The notes under the pieces were generated by a model. The model saw nothing but the letters and a program-made list of their open reading frames with translations, had not been told where the DNA came from and searched no databases. The translations under genes and the position numbers were made by a program. Below, in pieces: positions 50,032-59,688 of a stretch of DNA of 64,000 nucleotides; positions within the stretch are counted from its first letter, which is position 1, and every line of letters starts with the position of its first letter. The stretch is from the NCBI RefSeq assembly GCF_003600835.1, contig NZ_NQYC01000001.1, positions 1,302,001 through 1,366,000 on the forward strand, in the 5' to 3' direction. Origin of the DNA: Bacillus sp. PK3_68 (lineage in GTDB: Bacteria; Bacillota; Bacilli; Bacillales; Domibacillaceae).

Positions 50032-51318
50032 TTATGCACTAGTTTTGCTGTTTTCCACAAGAAATTCGATTGCTTTGCGAATTTTCAAGTCAGCCTGCAT
50101 GCCATCTAAGTTGCCCAATGCTTTTTTGATATCTTCTACGGACAAATTAAATTGCTCTGCCATTTTGCTTAATTCTTTTTCTGTATCTTCTTCCGTTGCT
50201 TCTAAGTTTTCTGCATCTGCAATCGCTTCAAGCGTCAAGCTTGTGCGTACGCGTGTTTCTGCATTCTCTTTCATTTGTCCGCGAAGGTCTGCTTCACTTT
50301 GACCAGAGAATTGATAATACAGGTCAAGGTTCATTCCTTGCATTGAAAGATTTTGTGTGAACTCTTGAAGCATGCGGTCGATTTCATTTTCAACCATCAC
50401 TTCTGGTACATCGATTTCAGCATTCGCAGCTGCTTTTTCTACAAGCGTATCACGAAGTGTTTGTTCTGCAGCTGTTTTCTTTTGCTCTTCAAGGCGAGTG
50501 CGGATTTTCGCTTTCAATTCATCAAGTGTTTCCACATCTTCATCTGTTTCTTTTGCAAATTCATCATTCAGTTCAGGAAGCTCTTGTGCTTTGATTTCGT
50601 GAATTTTCACCTTGAATACAGCTGGTTTGCCTGCAAGCTCTTCTGCATGGTACTCTTCAGGGAAAGTAACTTCTACCTCTTTCTCTTCACCAGAAGCTAC
50701 GCCGATCAACTGCTCTTCAAACCCAGGAATAAACGTGCCAGAGCCGATTACTAAAGAATAGTTTTCTGCTGTACCGCCTTCAAACACTTCTCCATTAACA
50801 GAACCTTCAAAGTCAAGGACAACAGTGTCGCCATCTTCTACTTTGCCATCTTCTTTTACAACAAGTTCAGCATGACGCTTTTGCAGAGCAGTCAGTTCTT
50901 CCTGAACGTCTTCATCTGTTACTTCTGTGCTTAACTGTTCTGCTTCAAGCCCTTTATATTCGCCAAGCTTTACTTCAGGCTTTACTGTAACAGTCGCTTT
51001 GAAAATTAGCTCTTTGCCTTTTTCCATTTGCTCAATGTCAATCTCAGGACGGTCAACAGGATCGATTCCTGCTTCTTCAACTGCTTTCCCGTATGCTTCT
51101 GGAAGAATAATATCCAGTGCATCTTGATAAAGAGACTCTACACCGAAGCGCTTTTCAAACAAAGCACGTGGCATTTTTCCTTTACGGAAACCAGGTACGT
51201 TAATATTCTTTACTACTTTTTTAAATGCGGCATCTAAACCGTTGTTTACTGTTTCCGCATCTACTTCTACTGTTAGAACCCCTTGGTTCCCTTCTTGCTT
51301 TTCCCATTTAGCAGACAT
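50032..51318 (-). CDS. tig: Trigger factor (peptidyl-prolyl isomerase chaperone)
   Basis: Ribosome-bound chaperone. The 428-residue product has the N-terminal ribosome-docking domain with the signature GFRKGKMPR (about 43-51), a PPIase FKBP-like domain (about 150-245, [19 protein letters not shown]), and a C-terminal acidic helical region. Directly upstream of clpX as in other bacilli. Confidence 0.97.
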   Translation of the reverse strand: MSAKWEKQEGNQGVLTVEVDAETVNNGLDAAFKKVVKNINVPGFRKGKMPRALFEKRFGVESLYQDALDIILPEAYGKAVEEAGIDPVDRPEIDIEQMEKGKELIFKATVTVKPEVKLGEYKGLEAEQLSTEVTDEDVQEELTALQKRHAELVVKEDGKVEDGDTVVLDFEGSVNGEVFEGGTAENYSLVIGSGTFIPGFEEQLIGVASGEEKEVEVTFPEEYHAEELAGKPAVFKVKIHEIKAQELPELNDEFAKETDEDVETLDELKAKIRTRLEEQKKTAAEQTLRDTLVEKAAANAEIDVPEVMVENEIDRMLQEFTQNLSMQGMNLDLYYQFSGQSEADLRGQMKENAETRVRTSLTLEAIADAENLEATEEDTEKELSKMAEQFNLSVEDIKKALGNLDGMQADLKIRKAIEFLVENSKTSA

Positions 51319-51461
51319 AAAGTTCCCTCCAAAAATCTATAAATTGATCATCATGAACATTATAAGTTGTTCGGCCGCCCTATGTATATTTATCTTACAC
51401 AAAAAGGACACATTATGACCTTTACATTATACCATACGTTTTTTCTCTTTCAACCAAAAGC

Positions 51462-52439
51462 CTACATGATCGGTGAAGAAATTTCATCTAGTTTTCTTAT
51501 AAAATTAAGGCTCAGCTGCACATCCTCTTCCTGCTCATTTTCCTTTACCACCCCTGCGCCTTCATAATATGAGCGTAGCTGATAGAGCGATGCTTTTGCC
51601 CATCCCGCAGGAGAAATTTCTTCCGGTTCAAACGGATATAGAAGAAAAAAATGGCGTTTTACCATTTCTTTCGCCTGCTCCAGTTGAACAGGGTCCTTAT
51701 CGGCCAGCTCTTCCTCAAGAAAAGAAACCACTTGTTTAAAATAATCCTTCTCAAAGGCATCTACCAATTGCGCTGGAATAACCGTTCCCACAAAACAGAG
51801 TTTCTTCACCGTGACCATCTTTTCAATCCCATGCTCTTTTAACACATTGAGAACGAGCGTTTGCAGAAAAGGATGGGCATCCTCTTTCTCGAGCATTGCT
51901 TTTAGCTCATTATAATATGGATGAATATTTACATGGGCAAGCTCCATTAATTTCAACGTTTGTTCACGTAAGCTTTCTTCGCCAGTAAATAACATTTCCC
52001 ACTTTGTTTCAGGAGAATCCATCATCTTTTGGCTCAATTCAAGCAGCCTACCGAAATAGTCTCGCTTGTTTTCTGGCAGCTGCTTTTCCTCCATGAGAGC
52101 TGACAGCGTGGAGAAAATAGTATTGTATTGTTTTTGCTGCATAAGAATGAGTACATAAATATCTAGTACATCATAATAGTCCCCAAGACCTTTATGAAGC
52201 ATGTCACTGCATAATTCCAAGGCCCTTTCGTAACGGCCGCTTTCGTATAGCGCTAATAAAAGGGCTGTCTTTACGTCTCCTTCTTCAGCAAGCGGATATT
52301 TTAACGCTTCCGATAAAAAGGAGGCCGCCTCATCATAGTCTTTCTTCTCAAGTGCCGCTCGTCCTTTTTGAATAAGCGCTTGAGCTGTTCCTGGAAAAAT
52401 AAATACATTTCCTTTTCTATCCCACTTTTTTTTCTTCAT
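51462..52439 (-). CDS. ysoA: YsoA-like TPR-containing protein
   Basis: A 325-residue protein with N-terminal TPR-like helical repeats (KGRAALEKKDYDEAASFLSEALKY and ALYESGRYERALELCSDML), which mediate protein contacts. The rest is helical with no catalytic motif I can see. Position between tig and the tRNA/ysnB block matches ysoA. Function unknown. Confidence 0.8.
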   Translation of the reverse strand: MKKKKWDRKGNVFIFPGTAQALIQKGRAALEKKDYDEAASFLSEALKYPLAEEGDVKTALLLALYESGRYERALELCSDMLHKGLGDYYDVLDIYVLILMQQKQYNTIFSTLSALMEEKQLPENKRDYFGRLLELSQKMMDSPETKWEMLFTGEESLREQTLKLMELAHVNIHPYYNELKAMLEKEDAHPFLQTLVLNVLKEHGIEKMVTVKKLCFVGTVIPAQLVDAFEKDYFKQVVSFLEEELADKDPVQLEQAKEMVKRHFFLLYPFEPEEISPAGWAKASLYQLRSYYEGAGVVKENEQEEDVQLSLNFIRKLDEISSPIM

Positions 52440-52613
52440 AGTCAGTCACCCGATTGTCTTTAGCTCTATGAAAACAGCAGCTGCTTTCATTCCTTTTTCT
52501 GTATTTCTGTAAGTGTAGCATGTCTGTTTCGAAAAAAAAAGCCAGGAGCGAAGGAGCAAAGTTCCATTCACCTTAAAATAAGAGACACACGCAAGAATAA
52601 TAAAATAAATTCC

Positions 52614-52649
52614 AGAATAAAAACCTTCCAAGCAATTGCCTGGAAGGTT
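52614..52649 (-). terminator. Terminator after tRNA-Arg
   Basis: Minus-strand AACCTTCCA and TGGAAGGTT stem followed by TTTT. It lies just 3' of the tRNA. Confidence 0.88.
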
Positions 52650-52663
52650 GGTTTACTTATGTA

Positions 52664-52740
<77 letters not shown>

Positions 52741-52865
52741 AATTTCTAAAAAATTTTGAACTAGTTATGTAAGACATTTACTATAATAACAACCCATAAA
52801 AAAATTGTCAATGCGTTTTTGATAATTTTTTCTTTTATTGTATAGAAAAAACTTATTCTGCATGA

Positions 52866-52920
52866 AAAAGAGAAGTTCGGTCCAAAAAGTTAGCGAAGAT
52901 CAAGCTTTCCGGACCGCTTC
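52866..52920 (-). terminator. Possible terminator of rph-rdgB-ysnB
   Basis: Minus-strand GAAGCGGTCC...GGACCG with a nested AAAG/CTTT region and a TCTTTTTC tail, about 100 bases past the ysnB stop. Confidence 0.45.
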
Positions 52921-53024
52921 TTTCAAGAGTATAGAACCGGCCAATGAAAAAAGTCCATGGATAAACGCCTGATAACTGCTTTTATTGTATACAGAAAAGC
53001 CAGCAAAGTATACCTACCTACTTT

Positions 53025-53534
53025 TTAAAATGAAAATGTACAACTTAGCTCTGTCAATTCCCGATGGGTGTCATCGAAAAAGCGGATCACAGCCTGCTGC
53101 TTGTCCGTTTCTACAAGAGCATACGTTTTCTCACGCCGGCCGCGCGGCATCGCAATGCTCCCTGGATTTAAGAAGAGGGTGCCACCAATCTTTTCTGCTC
53201 CTAATATATGAGAGTGGCCGAAAAAGGTTAAATCTGCTCCATATTCCTGTGCCTTATAAGTTAATTTCATGAGGGACATCTTTACATCATAACGATGGCC
53301 ATGAGTAATAAATATTCTCTTGCCCTTGACTCCCTCTACTACATCATATGGAAATTCTTCTTCGGCATCGCAATTGCCTCTCACAACAAGATAGCCTTCA
53401 ATAGCAGGATCATCAGCGCTAAGCTCAGAATCTCCACAATGAATGAAGACATCCACTTCTTCTTCATAGCGCTGTTTTATCTCTGCCAAAATTTCGCTCC
53501 ACCCGTGACTATCACTCACTACTAATGCCTTCAT
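53025..53534 (-). CDS. ysnB: YfcE/YsnB-family metallophosphodiesterase
   Basis: A 169-residue calcineurin-like phosphoesterase. Metal ligands are visible in VSDSHG (5-10), IHCGDSE (about 32-38), VVRGNCD (about 50-56), THGHRYDV (about 75-82) and FGHSH (about 104-108). Natural substrate unknown. Start overlaps the rdgB end by four bases. Confidence 0.92.
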   Translation of the reverse strand: MKALVVSDSHGWSEILAEIKQRYEEEVDVFIHCGDSELSADDPAIEGYLVVRGNCDAEEEFPYDVVEGVKGKRIFITHGHRYDVKMSLMKLTYKAQEYGADLTFFGHSHILGAEKIGGTLFLNPGSIAMPRGRREKTYALVETDKQQAVIRFFDDTHRELTELSCTFSF

Positions 53535-54139
53535 CCAGTTTCACCACCAATCAGTTCTGGAAGCATTCTTCCCAATTTCCTCATAGCCACTCCACGGTGG
53601 CTGACGCTGTTTTTCTCTTCCGGCTGCAATTCTGCCATTGTTCTCTCAAAGTCCTCCAGCCAAAAGATCGGATCATACCCAAAGCCATTTTCCCCTTTTT
53701 TCATCATTGTGATCTTGCCCTCACACGTTCCTGATACCGTTACCGTTTCTTTGCCTGGACGGGCAATCGCCAATACACAATGAAAACGGGCTGTTCGTTT
53801 TTCCATCGGCAGTCCTTGAAGCTCAGCAAGCACTTTTTGAATATTTGCTTCATCGTCCTTATCGGCACCCGCATAGCGTGCGGAGTATACGCCCGGACGG
53901 CCTTCAAGTGCGTCGATACTTAACCCCGAATCATCGGCAATAACAAGCTGTCCCGTCTCATTCGATATTGTTTTTGCTTTCAGGATGGCATTTTCCTCGA
54001 AAGTCTCACCTGTTTCTTCCACATCAGCTAACGCCGGATAGTCAATCAGCGTTTTTACTTCCATCCCGTAATCTGCAAATAAACTTGAAAACTCTTTTGC
54101 TTTTCCTTTGTTTTTGGTTGCTATAATTACTGTTTTCAT
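53531..54139 (-). CDS. rdgB: dITP/XTP pyrophosphatase RdgB (HAM1, YsnA)
   Basis: House-cleaning enzyme that hydrolyses dITP, ITP and XTP. The 202-residue protein has the family N-terminus [23 protein letters not shown] and [12 protein letters not shown]. It overlaps rph and ysnB by four bases each, a tight operon. Confidence 0.96.
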   Translation of the reverse strand: MKTVIIATKNKGKAKEFSSLFADYGMEVKTLIDYPALADVEETGETFEENAILKAKTISNETGQLVIADDSGLSIDALEGRPGVYSARYAGADKDDEANIQKVLAELQGLPMEKRTARFHCVLAIARPGKETVTVSGTCEGKITMMKKGENGFGYDPIFWLEDFERTMAELQPEEKNSVSHRGVAMRKLGRMLPELIGGETG

Positions 54140-54897
54140 TCCGCTGCTCCTTTTGCCTGACTGCCGATTTTCCCGGCAATTTCTCCTAAAGCGGCTGATT
54201 GAATAGTAAACAAGCTCGTTATTCCTGTTTGGGCAAGCTCCAAAAGCTGCTGTAGATCATTAATAGAAAACGTCGCTTCTTCTCCTGTTCCTTGTAATTC
54301 CACAAATTCATTGCTGCCAGTCATCACTATGTTCATGTCTACTTCCGCCTGGCTATCTTCTATATAATTTAAATCTAACACAGGTCCATGCTCTTGGACG
54401 ATTCCCACGCTTGTCGCTGCAAGAAAGTCGGTAACCGGAAACGATGGCAATCCTTTTTCCTCATACAACTTATTTAAAGCGAGAGTCAAAGCGACAAAGG
54501 CTCCACTTATAGAAGCTGTCCGCGTACCGCCATCTGCTTGAATCACATCACAGTCAACCCAAACGGTCCGCTCGCCAATCACTTCTAAATTTACAATCGC
54601 TCTAAGGGCACGACCAATCAGGCGCTGAATTTCCATTGTTCTTCCCGATACTTTTCCTTTGGAGGATTCGCGAATGTTTCGTTGTCCAGTGGCCCTCGGC
54701 AACATAGAATACTCAGCGGAAATCCAGCCCTTTCCGCTTCCTCTCATGAATGGAGGCACACGCTCCTCAATGCTCGCTGTACAAATCACTTTTGTGTCAC
54801 CAACCTGGATTAGCACTGATCCTTCTGGATGTTTCAAATAATTAGTCTCGATATGTACATCTCTCAATTCATGCGCTTGTCTTCCATCAAATCTCAT
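54136..54897 (-). CDS. rph: Ribonuclease PH
   Basis: Phosphorolytic 3'-to-5' exoribonuclease that trims tRNA 3' ends. The 253-residue protein has the start [48 protein letters not shown]-like region REISS ([24 protein letters not shown]) and [16 protein letters not shown]. First gene of rph-rdgB-ysnB. Confidence 0.97.
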   Translation of the reverse strand: MRFDGRQAHELRDVHIETNYLKHPEGSVLIQVGDTKVICTASIEERVPPFMRGSGKGWISAEYSMLPRATGQRNIRESSKGKVSGRTMEIQRLIGRALRAIVNLEVIGERTVWVDCDVIQADGGTRTASISGAFVALTLALNKLYEEKGLPSFPVTDFLAATSVGIVQEHGPVLDLNYIEDSQAEVDMNIVMTGSNEFVELQGTGEEATFSINDLQQLLELAQTGITSLFTIQSAALGEIAGKIGSQAKGAAE

Positions 54898-55066
54898 CCT
54901 AATTCCCTCCGTTATTTCATTTGGTCCGCATCTTCCTATAGTAGCACTTTTCTTTCAGACATAAAAAAGAAATCATTCACCTAAGCCCTCTGACAGCAGA
55001 CGGTTAGATAGATGATTATCAGAAAAGTCACTTGCATATACGGTCTGTTAAAGGGAAGGGAGCCTT

Positions 55067-56113
55067 TCACAAATCAACCGGATTTACCACATCCGGCCGT
55101 GTTACGGAGCTGCTCAGCGGCTTTCCTTGTTCAGTCGTAATATTAGAACTGCCGCCGACTTGAAGAGCCAGACTCTCAATTTGAGTTCCTTCCGTTAAAG
55201 ACAAAGCGAGTGATTTTAATATATGCTCGGATACCATTTTGTTTTCAAAGCTCCCAAGAATGGCTTCATTGAAATTCAGGGTAACCCGCCCCTCTTTAAT
55301 TACAGGCTTTTCTAGTAATTCAGCCTCCGGTAAGAACTCTGTTACAAGACCTGAATTGGCGCGCGGCCCCTTTGCCAGCTCCTTAACGATAGCGGTAATT
55401 TGATCTTCTTCCGCATTACTTACACGTTTGGTGACAGGCACGTAATAATAGCCTTCTCCTTCCTGAGCCATATAATATACAGTTACTGGTCTTGTATTGA
55501 TAATGTCAACCACTCCTGATGTATCTATATTAATCCCAGCCTGCCGCGTCAGTCCCTCTTCATCAAGCGCCATCTTTCCAACTGGCATTTCTGAAAGCGA
55601 TTGTCCGTTCACCTGTAGCTTGACCCTCTCCACTGAATCAAATTGTGTTAATGTCCAAGCAATGGATTGAACAATTCTTTCTTCATCTGCCTCGTCATAT
55701 TCTTTAAATTCAGGTGAAAAGTCAACTGTTGCAGTTCCCTCTTTAATGTCTACGCTCTTCACTTGTGTACCGGCTGGCAAAACAGCCCGAAAACCATTGG
55801 GAATACTGTTAGATACAGGCCCCTCTGCTACCAGATACTCCAGCGCCTGCTTGGCCAAACTTTTTGTATTTGGAAGCGGCATCGTTTGGGAAACCACATA
55901 GCCATTCTTATCGATTAAGTATAACTCTGTCATGACCATATCTTTTTTCTGCGCGGCTTTCTGTCCCTCTTCACCGGACAAGCTGTCCGTATAAACAACG
56001 GATTGCGGAGGATCAATTTTTTCCTTTTTCTCTTCAGGCCATAATCCGCAGCCAGCTGTATAAACGGAAGAAATCAAAATGACTGCCACTGCTGCCGTTT
56101 TCTTTTTTCGCAT
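55067..56113 (-). CDS. gerM: Germination and sporulation lipoprotein GerM
   Basis: A 348-residue lipoprotein with signal peptide MRKKKTAAVAVILISSVYTAGCG, where the lipobox cysteine is residue 22. Two GerMN domains follow (about 75-190 and about 215-335), with KSLAKQALEYLVAEGP and TATVDFSPEF in the first and EDQITAIVKELAKGPR and VTLNFNEAI in the second. In B. subtilis it is needed for sporulation peptidoglycan synthesis and germination. Located between racE and rph. Confidence 0.94.
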   Translation of the reverse strand: MRKKKTAAVAVILISSVYTAGCGLWPEEKKEKIDPPQSVVYTDSLSGEEGQKAAQKKDMVMTELYLIDKNGYVVSQTMPLPNTKSLAKQALEYLVAEGPVSNSIPNGFRAVLPAGTQVKSVDIKEGTATVDFSPEFKEYDEADEERIVQSIAWTLTQFDSVERVKLQVNGQSLSEMPVGKMALDEEGLTRQAGINIDTSGVVDIINTRPVTVYYMAQEGEGYYYVPVTKRVSNAEEDQITAIVKELAKGPRANSGLVTEFLPEAELLEKPVIKEGRVTLNFNEAILGSFENKMVSEHILKSLALSLTEGTQIESLALQVGGSSNITTEQGKPLSSSVTRPDVVNPVDL

Positions 56114-56210
56114 AACTACCCCTCCTAAAACTGTTTGTACTAAATATACGGGTGTTTCGAAAACTTAGAACCGGCTTGGCCAAATCTTCTATTCTTACCA
56201 GCACAGACAA

Positions 56211-56238
56211 CAAAAAAACCGCTTAGTTGCCTAAGCGG
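56211..56238 (-). terminator. Terminator overlapping the end of racE
   Basis: Minus-strand CCGCTTAG, loop GCAA, CTAAGCGG, seven T. The 5' arm is made of the last codons of racE (R-L-G-N stop). Confidence 0.92.
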
Positions 56239-57023
56239 ATCGCTTCGATGTGTAATTCCTTTTCCTGCAGCCAATCAGAAGCAATTTCGTAAAATAACTC
56301 CTTCGAGCCTGTTGTATAAAAAACATGTGGCAGTCGAGGAGTGTCCTTGGCCAACAGCTTTTTATAATCAAGAATAGCACTTACCTCACGAGCCGTTTCT
56401 TCCCCTGAACTAATAACCTGTACCCGGTCACCAAGAGACTTAGCTATAATCGGTTCGAGCAGAGGATAATGAGTGCATCCTAAAATCACCGTATCAATAT
56501 TAGTATTTTTCAAAGGAGTCAGCGTCTCTGCCACAACCTTTTCAGCCATTGGTCCCTTGTATTCCCCACTTTCCACGAGAGGAACGAATTTTGGACAGGC
56601 GAGGGAAGTAACAATCGCCTTTTTATTTATCGAAGTAAGCATTTTTTCATAAGCACCGCTTCTTATCGTCCCTATCGTTCCGAGCACGCCAATCTGATCG
56701 TTTCTCGTCTGCTTAATAGCCGCTCTTGCTCCTGGGTGAATCACACCGATAACTGGAATGGACAAGGCTGTCCGAATTTCTTCGAGCACAACCGCCGTAG
56801 CCGTATTACACGCAATAACAAGCATCTTGATCTTCTTTTCTATTAAAAAACGGGTCATCTCCCAAGTGTATTCGCTAACTTCCTCTGCCGGCCTTGGACC
56901 ATACGGGCAGCGGGCAGTATCTCCCGTATAATAAATCGTTTCATTTGGAAGCTGGCGCATGATCTCTTTAGCTACCGTCAGGCCGCCTACTCCCGAATCA
57001 ATTACACCGATCGGTCTATTCAC
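56223..57023 (-). CDS. racE: Glutamate racemase
   Basis: Produces D-glutamate for peptidoglycan (and poly-gamma-glutamate where made). The 266-residue product has [18 protein letters not shown], the catalytic cysteines in [10 protein letters not shown] (about 70) and [12 protein letters not shown] (about 183). Eleven bases separate it from ysmB, suggesting cotranscription. Confidence 0.97.
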   Translation of the reverse strand: MNRPIGVIDSGVGGLTVAKEIMRQLPNETIYYTGDTARCPYGPRPAEEVSEYTWEMTRFLIEKKIKMLVIACNTATAVVLEEIRTALSIPVIGVIHPGARAAIKQTRNDQIGVLGTIGTIRSGAYEKMLTSINKKAIVTSLACPKFVPLVESGEYKGPMAEKVVAETLTPLKNTNIDTVILGCTHYPLLEPIIAKSLGDRVQVISSGEETAREVSAILDYKKLLAKDTPRLPHVFYTTGSKELFYEIASDWLQEKELHIEAIRLGN

Positions 57024-57033
57024 TTTTCTCGCC

Positions 57034-57483
57034 TCATTTTACTTTCATTTCCTGATGCATTTTCTCTAGGTTGCTTTTTAAAGACAAGATTTCATCTTCA
57101 CTGAAATCTTGTAAAATCTGCTGGACATACAACTGGCGCTTCTTTATTACCTCTTCAATCATGCTCGCACCTTCTTTTAGCAGATGAATGCGGACAATCC
57201 GGCGATCATTCATATCTTTGACCCGTTCAACAAGCTTATTTCGCTCCATTCGGTCAATTAAGTCTGTCGTTGTACTAAAAGCCAAAAACATTTTTGTGGA
57301 CAACTCTCCAATGGTCATATCTCCCTCTTCAAATAACCATTGCAAAGCAATAAACTGAGGAGGAGTAATCTTGTAATCACTTAATATTTCTCGGCCTTTT
57401 TGTTTAATAATCCCGTTTATGTATCGTAATTCTTTTTCAATATCCGCGACGAAGTCGAGCGACTGCTCAAAATCTGCTTCCAT
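57034..57483 (-). CDS. ysmB: MarR-family transcriptional regulator YsmB
   Basis: Winged-helix regulator of 149 residues from ATG 57483 (GGAG, eight-base spacing). The DNA-binding segment is [57 protein letters not shown], with the DRR beta-wing motif. The partner ligand is unknown. It precedes racE. Confidence 0.9.
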   Translation of the reverse strand: MEADFEQSLDFVADIEKELRYINGIIKQKGREILSDYKITPPQFIALQWLFEEGDMTIGELSTKMFLAFSTTTDLIDRMERNKLVERVKDMNDRRIVRIHLLKEGASMIEEVIKKRQLYVQQILQDFSEDEILSLKSNLEKMHQEMKVK

Positions 57484-57668
57484 GTTTTGCACTCCTTACT
57501 CATCGTTCCCTTTTTCAAAACCACACCTAAAAACTCATTTACCTGTTTATTTTCGCTTTTTTCCTTGTAAAATGCAAGGTAAAGAAGGCATAAAAACGCA
57601 AGCTATAACAATTACCTCACTATACTTATTCTTCATTAAATGGAAATCACAGTATGAGGAGAGGGAGA

Positions 57669-57862
57669 ATGATCCTTAAAAAAATAACTAGCTTTATAGC
57701 CACATGGTTTATTTTATGTGGAGCGACTTATGGTCTCCCTTTATTAAAGGACAGATTTTTTTCGATTATTCCTTTTTCATCGGAGGAATGGGTGTGATAT
57801 TCATTAAGCTTTTCCGCTCATCCGATGGTTTTCCTAACGATAGCATAGATAGGCCCTTATAA
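57669..57862 (+). pseudogene. Decayed small membrane-protein gene (possibly DUF3899-like)
   Basis: ATG 57669 follows GAGGAGAGGGAGA. It encodes a hydrophobic start, ILKKITSFIATWFILCGATYG, but stops early in this frame. One base added at the seven-T run (57756-57762) would continue it as FFFDYSFFIGGMGVIFIKLFRSSDGF to a stop at 57860. Further downstream, coding-like but stop-broken sequence in other frames suggests more damage. The pattern recalls small DUF3899 membrane proteins. The name is a guess; only the lesions and hydrophobicity are seen. Confidence 0.4.
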
Positions 57863-57996
57863 AGCCGAACAGCATGAGGCAAAACTGGCAATCAACATCT
57901 TTTTGGTCCCCTAACTAGTTTTTATGCAGCCATTCTATCAATTGAATGCTGCTTTATTATCGATCATATTTTTAAAACAGCCGCTTTACGCAAAGG
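57863..57996. other. Remnant sequence after the decayed membrane gene
   Basis: Short runs of protein-like sequence in other frames, such as AEQHEAKLAINIF and PFYQLNAALLSIIF, are interrupted by stops. No intact gene. Confidence 0.35.
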
Positions 57997-58030
57997 CAAA
58001 ACAGATGGCGGTCCAGCGGACGCCATCTGT
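57997..58030 (-). terminator. Terminator after gerE
   Basis: Minus-strand ACAGATGGCG...CGCCATCTGT stem followed by TTTT. Confidence 0.88.
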
Positions 58031-58034
58031 CTTC

Positions 58035-58259
58035 TTAAAGCTTTAATTCACCCATCCTGAGCAATTCAACGATTGCCTGCGCCCGTCCTTTCACCCCGAG
58101 CTTTTGAATGGAATTTGAAATATGGTTGCGGACCGTCTTTTCACTGATAAATAGTTCCTCAGCGATTTCTCTTGTAGTCCGATCCTGCACGAGCAATTCA
58201 AATACTTCTTTTTCTCTCTTTGTTAATAGCGGTTTACGATCAAAGCGATGCTCCCTCAC
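58035..58259 (-). CDS. gerE: GerE, late mother-cell transcription regulator
   Basis: A 74-residue LuxR/FixJ-type helix-turn-helix protein, KPLLTKREKEVFELLVQD...LFISEKTVRNHISNSIQKLGVKGRAQAIVELLRMGEL, almost identical to B. subtilis GerE, which has the same length. It controls late coat genes with sigma-K. GTG 58259 has GGAGGG upstream. A sigma-K-like -10 (CATATGATA) lies at 58325-58333. Confidence 0.97.
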   Translation of the reverse strand: MREHRFDRKPLLTKREKEVFELLVQDRTTREIAEELFISEKTVRNHISNSIQKLGVKGRAQAIVELLRMGELKL

Positions 58260-58324
58260 TTGACATGTACCCTCCTCGCTTCCGCCAGCTTCTGATCACT
58301 TAATCAATGGAACGGCCGTTACGG

Positions 58325-58333
58325 TATCATATG
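58325..58333 (-). promoter_or_regulatory. Sigma-K-like -10 element upstream of gerE
   Basis: CATATGATA on the minus strand matches CATANNNTA. I see no exact AC at the expected -35 spacing, so this is only suggestive. gerE is sigma-K dependent in B. subtilis. Confidence 0.4.
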
Positions 58334-58403
58334 TGAGGGAACAGAGAATTGACAGTGGAGTCACAAAATTCCCTGTTATTTTTATTTTTATCATTCTATC
58401 GGG

Positions 58404-58856
58404 TTACTGGCCGAGTAATTTTTCCTTTAACTCTGTTGTGAATGAAATCGCTTTGCCTGTCTTTGGAGAAATTTGCACAAGCGTTCCTCTGCCGACAAAG
58501 CACACTCTTCCGTCTTCTGTTGTCCCTTTGTAATGAATATCACAGGAAGAACGTCCAAAACTATCTACTTTGACACCGATGGATAACTTCTCGCCAAAAA
58601 ATACCTGTTCTAAAAAATCACATTGTAAATCAGCGACAACCGGAATGCTTTCACTTTTTTGGCTAAGCCATTCATCCTTCAAGCCTTTAGCTGCTAAAAA
58701 CTCAATGCGCGCTTCTTCGAAATAAACAAACGGCACTGTATTATTTAAATGACCAAACATATCAGTTTCGGAAAAGCGCACTTTGATTGGATGAAAAAAG
58801 CTGAATTCTTTTTGCCACTGTTCAAAATCTTCAATATAAGAAAACTTCTTCATCAC
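58404..58856 (-). CDS. ysmA: Acyl-CoA thioesterase YsmA (hot-dog fold)
   Basis: A 150-residue hot-dog thioesterase. The segment VRFSETDMFGHLNNTVPFVYFEEARIEFL carries the catalytic aspartate and helix of the 4-hydroxybenzoyl-CoA thioesterase family. Substrate unknown. Between gerE and sdhB as in B. subtilis. Confidence 0.88.
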   Translation of the reverse strand: MMKKFSYIEDFEQWQKEFSFFHPIKVRFSETDMFGHLNNTVPFVYFEEARIEFLAAKGLKDEWLSQKSESIPVVADLQCDFLEQVFFGEKLSIGVKVDSFGRSSCDIHYKGTTEDGRVCFVGRGTLVQISPKTGKAISFTTELKEKLLGQ

Positions 58857-58876
58857 TGTTCCCCCTTTGTTCTACA

Positions 58877-58912
58877 AAAAAACAGCCTCCAGCTGAAACA
58901 GCTGAAGGCTGG
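58877..58912 (-). terminator. Terminator of sdhCAB
   Basis: Minus-strand CAGCCTTCAGCTG...CAGCTGGAGGCTG stem with seven T residues, after the sdhB stop. Confidence 0.92.
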
Positions 58913-58918
58913 AGTCAA

Positions 58919-59686
58919 TTAATCTACTTGATGATCGCTTCCGAAGAAGTTACGGAAAGATTGCACAGTAGCTGCTCTGTTCATTGCTGCAATGGATGTC
59001 GTTAAAGGAATTCCTTTTGGACATGCCTGCACACAGTTTTGAGAGTTTCCGCAATCTTGCAAGCCGCCATCACCCATTAATGCATTCAATCGTTCATCTC
59101 TATTCATTGCACCAGTTGGATGGGAATTGAATAAGCGAACAAGAGAAATGAATGCAGGACCGATAAAGTCAGATTTGCTGTTTACATTCGGACATGCTTC
59201 CAAACAAACACCGCAAGTCATACATTTAGATAGCTCATATGCCCACTGGCGTTTTCTTTCTGGCATACGCGGACCAGGTCCAAGTTCGTACGTGCCATCA
59301 ATTGGAATCCAAGCTTTGATTCGTTTCATTGAATCAAACATGCGCTCCCGGTCAATCTGTAAATCACGAACAACCGGGAATGTGCTCATTGGCGCCAGGC
59401 GAACAGGCTGTTCCAGCTTATCGATCAAAGCTGTACAAGCTTGACGCGGCTTACCGTTAATAACCATTGAACAAGCACCACAGACTTCTTCAAGACAGTT
59501 CATATCCCAGGCAACCGGTGTTGTTTTCTCACCTTTAGCGTTAACCGGGTTACGCTGAATTTCCATGAGCGCTGAAATAACGTTCATATTCGGACGATAT
59601 GGGAGAACGAATTCTTCTTCATACGGAGCCGAATTCAGTGCGTCTTGACGAGTAATAATAAAGCGAACTGTTTTATTTTCACTCAT
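58919..59686 (-). CDS. sdhB: Succinate dehydrogenase iron-sulfur subunit
   Basis: 255 residues. The [2Fe-2S] motif is in CLEEVCGACSMVINGKPRQAC (about 62-82), and the [4Fe-4S]/[3Fe-4S] motifs in CMTCGVCLEACPN and CGNSQNCVQACPKG. It couples SdhA to SdhC-bound heme and menaquinone. Two bases follow sdhA. Confidence 0.98.
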   Translation of the reverse strand: MSENKTVRFIITRQDALNSAPYEEEFVLPYRPNMNVISALMEIQRNPVNAKGEKTTPVAWDMNCLEEVCGACSMVINGKPRQACTALIDKLEQPVRLAPMSTFPVVRDLQIDRERMFDSMKRIKAWIPIDGTYELGPGPRMPERKRQWAYELSKCMTCGVCLEACPNVNSKSDFIGPAFISLVRLFNSHPTGAMNRDERLNALMGDGGLQDCGNSQNCVQACPKGIPLTTSIAAMNRAATVQSFRNFFGSDHQVD

Positions 59687-59688
59687 CT

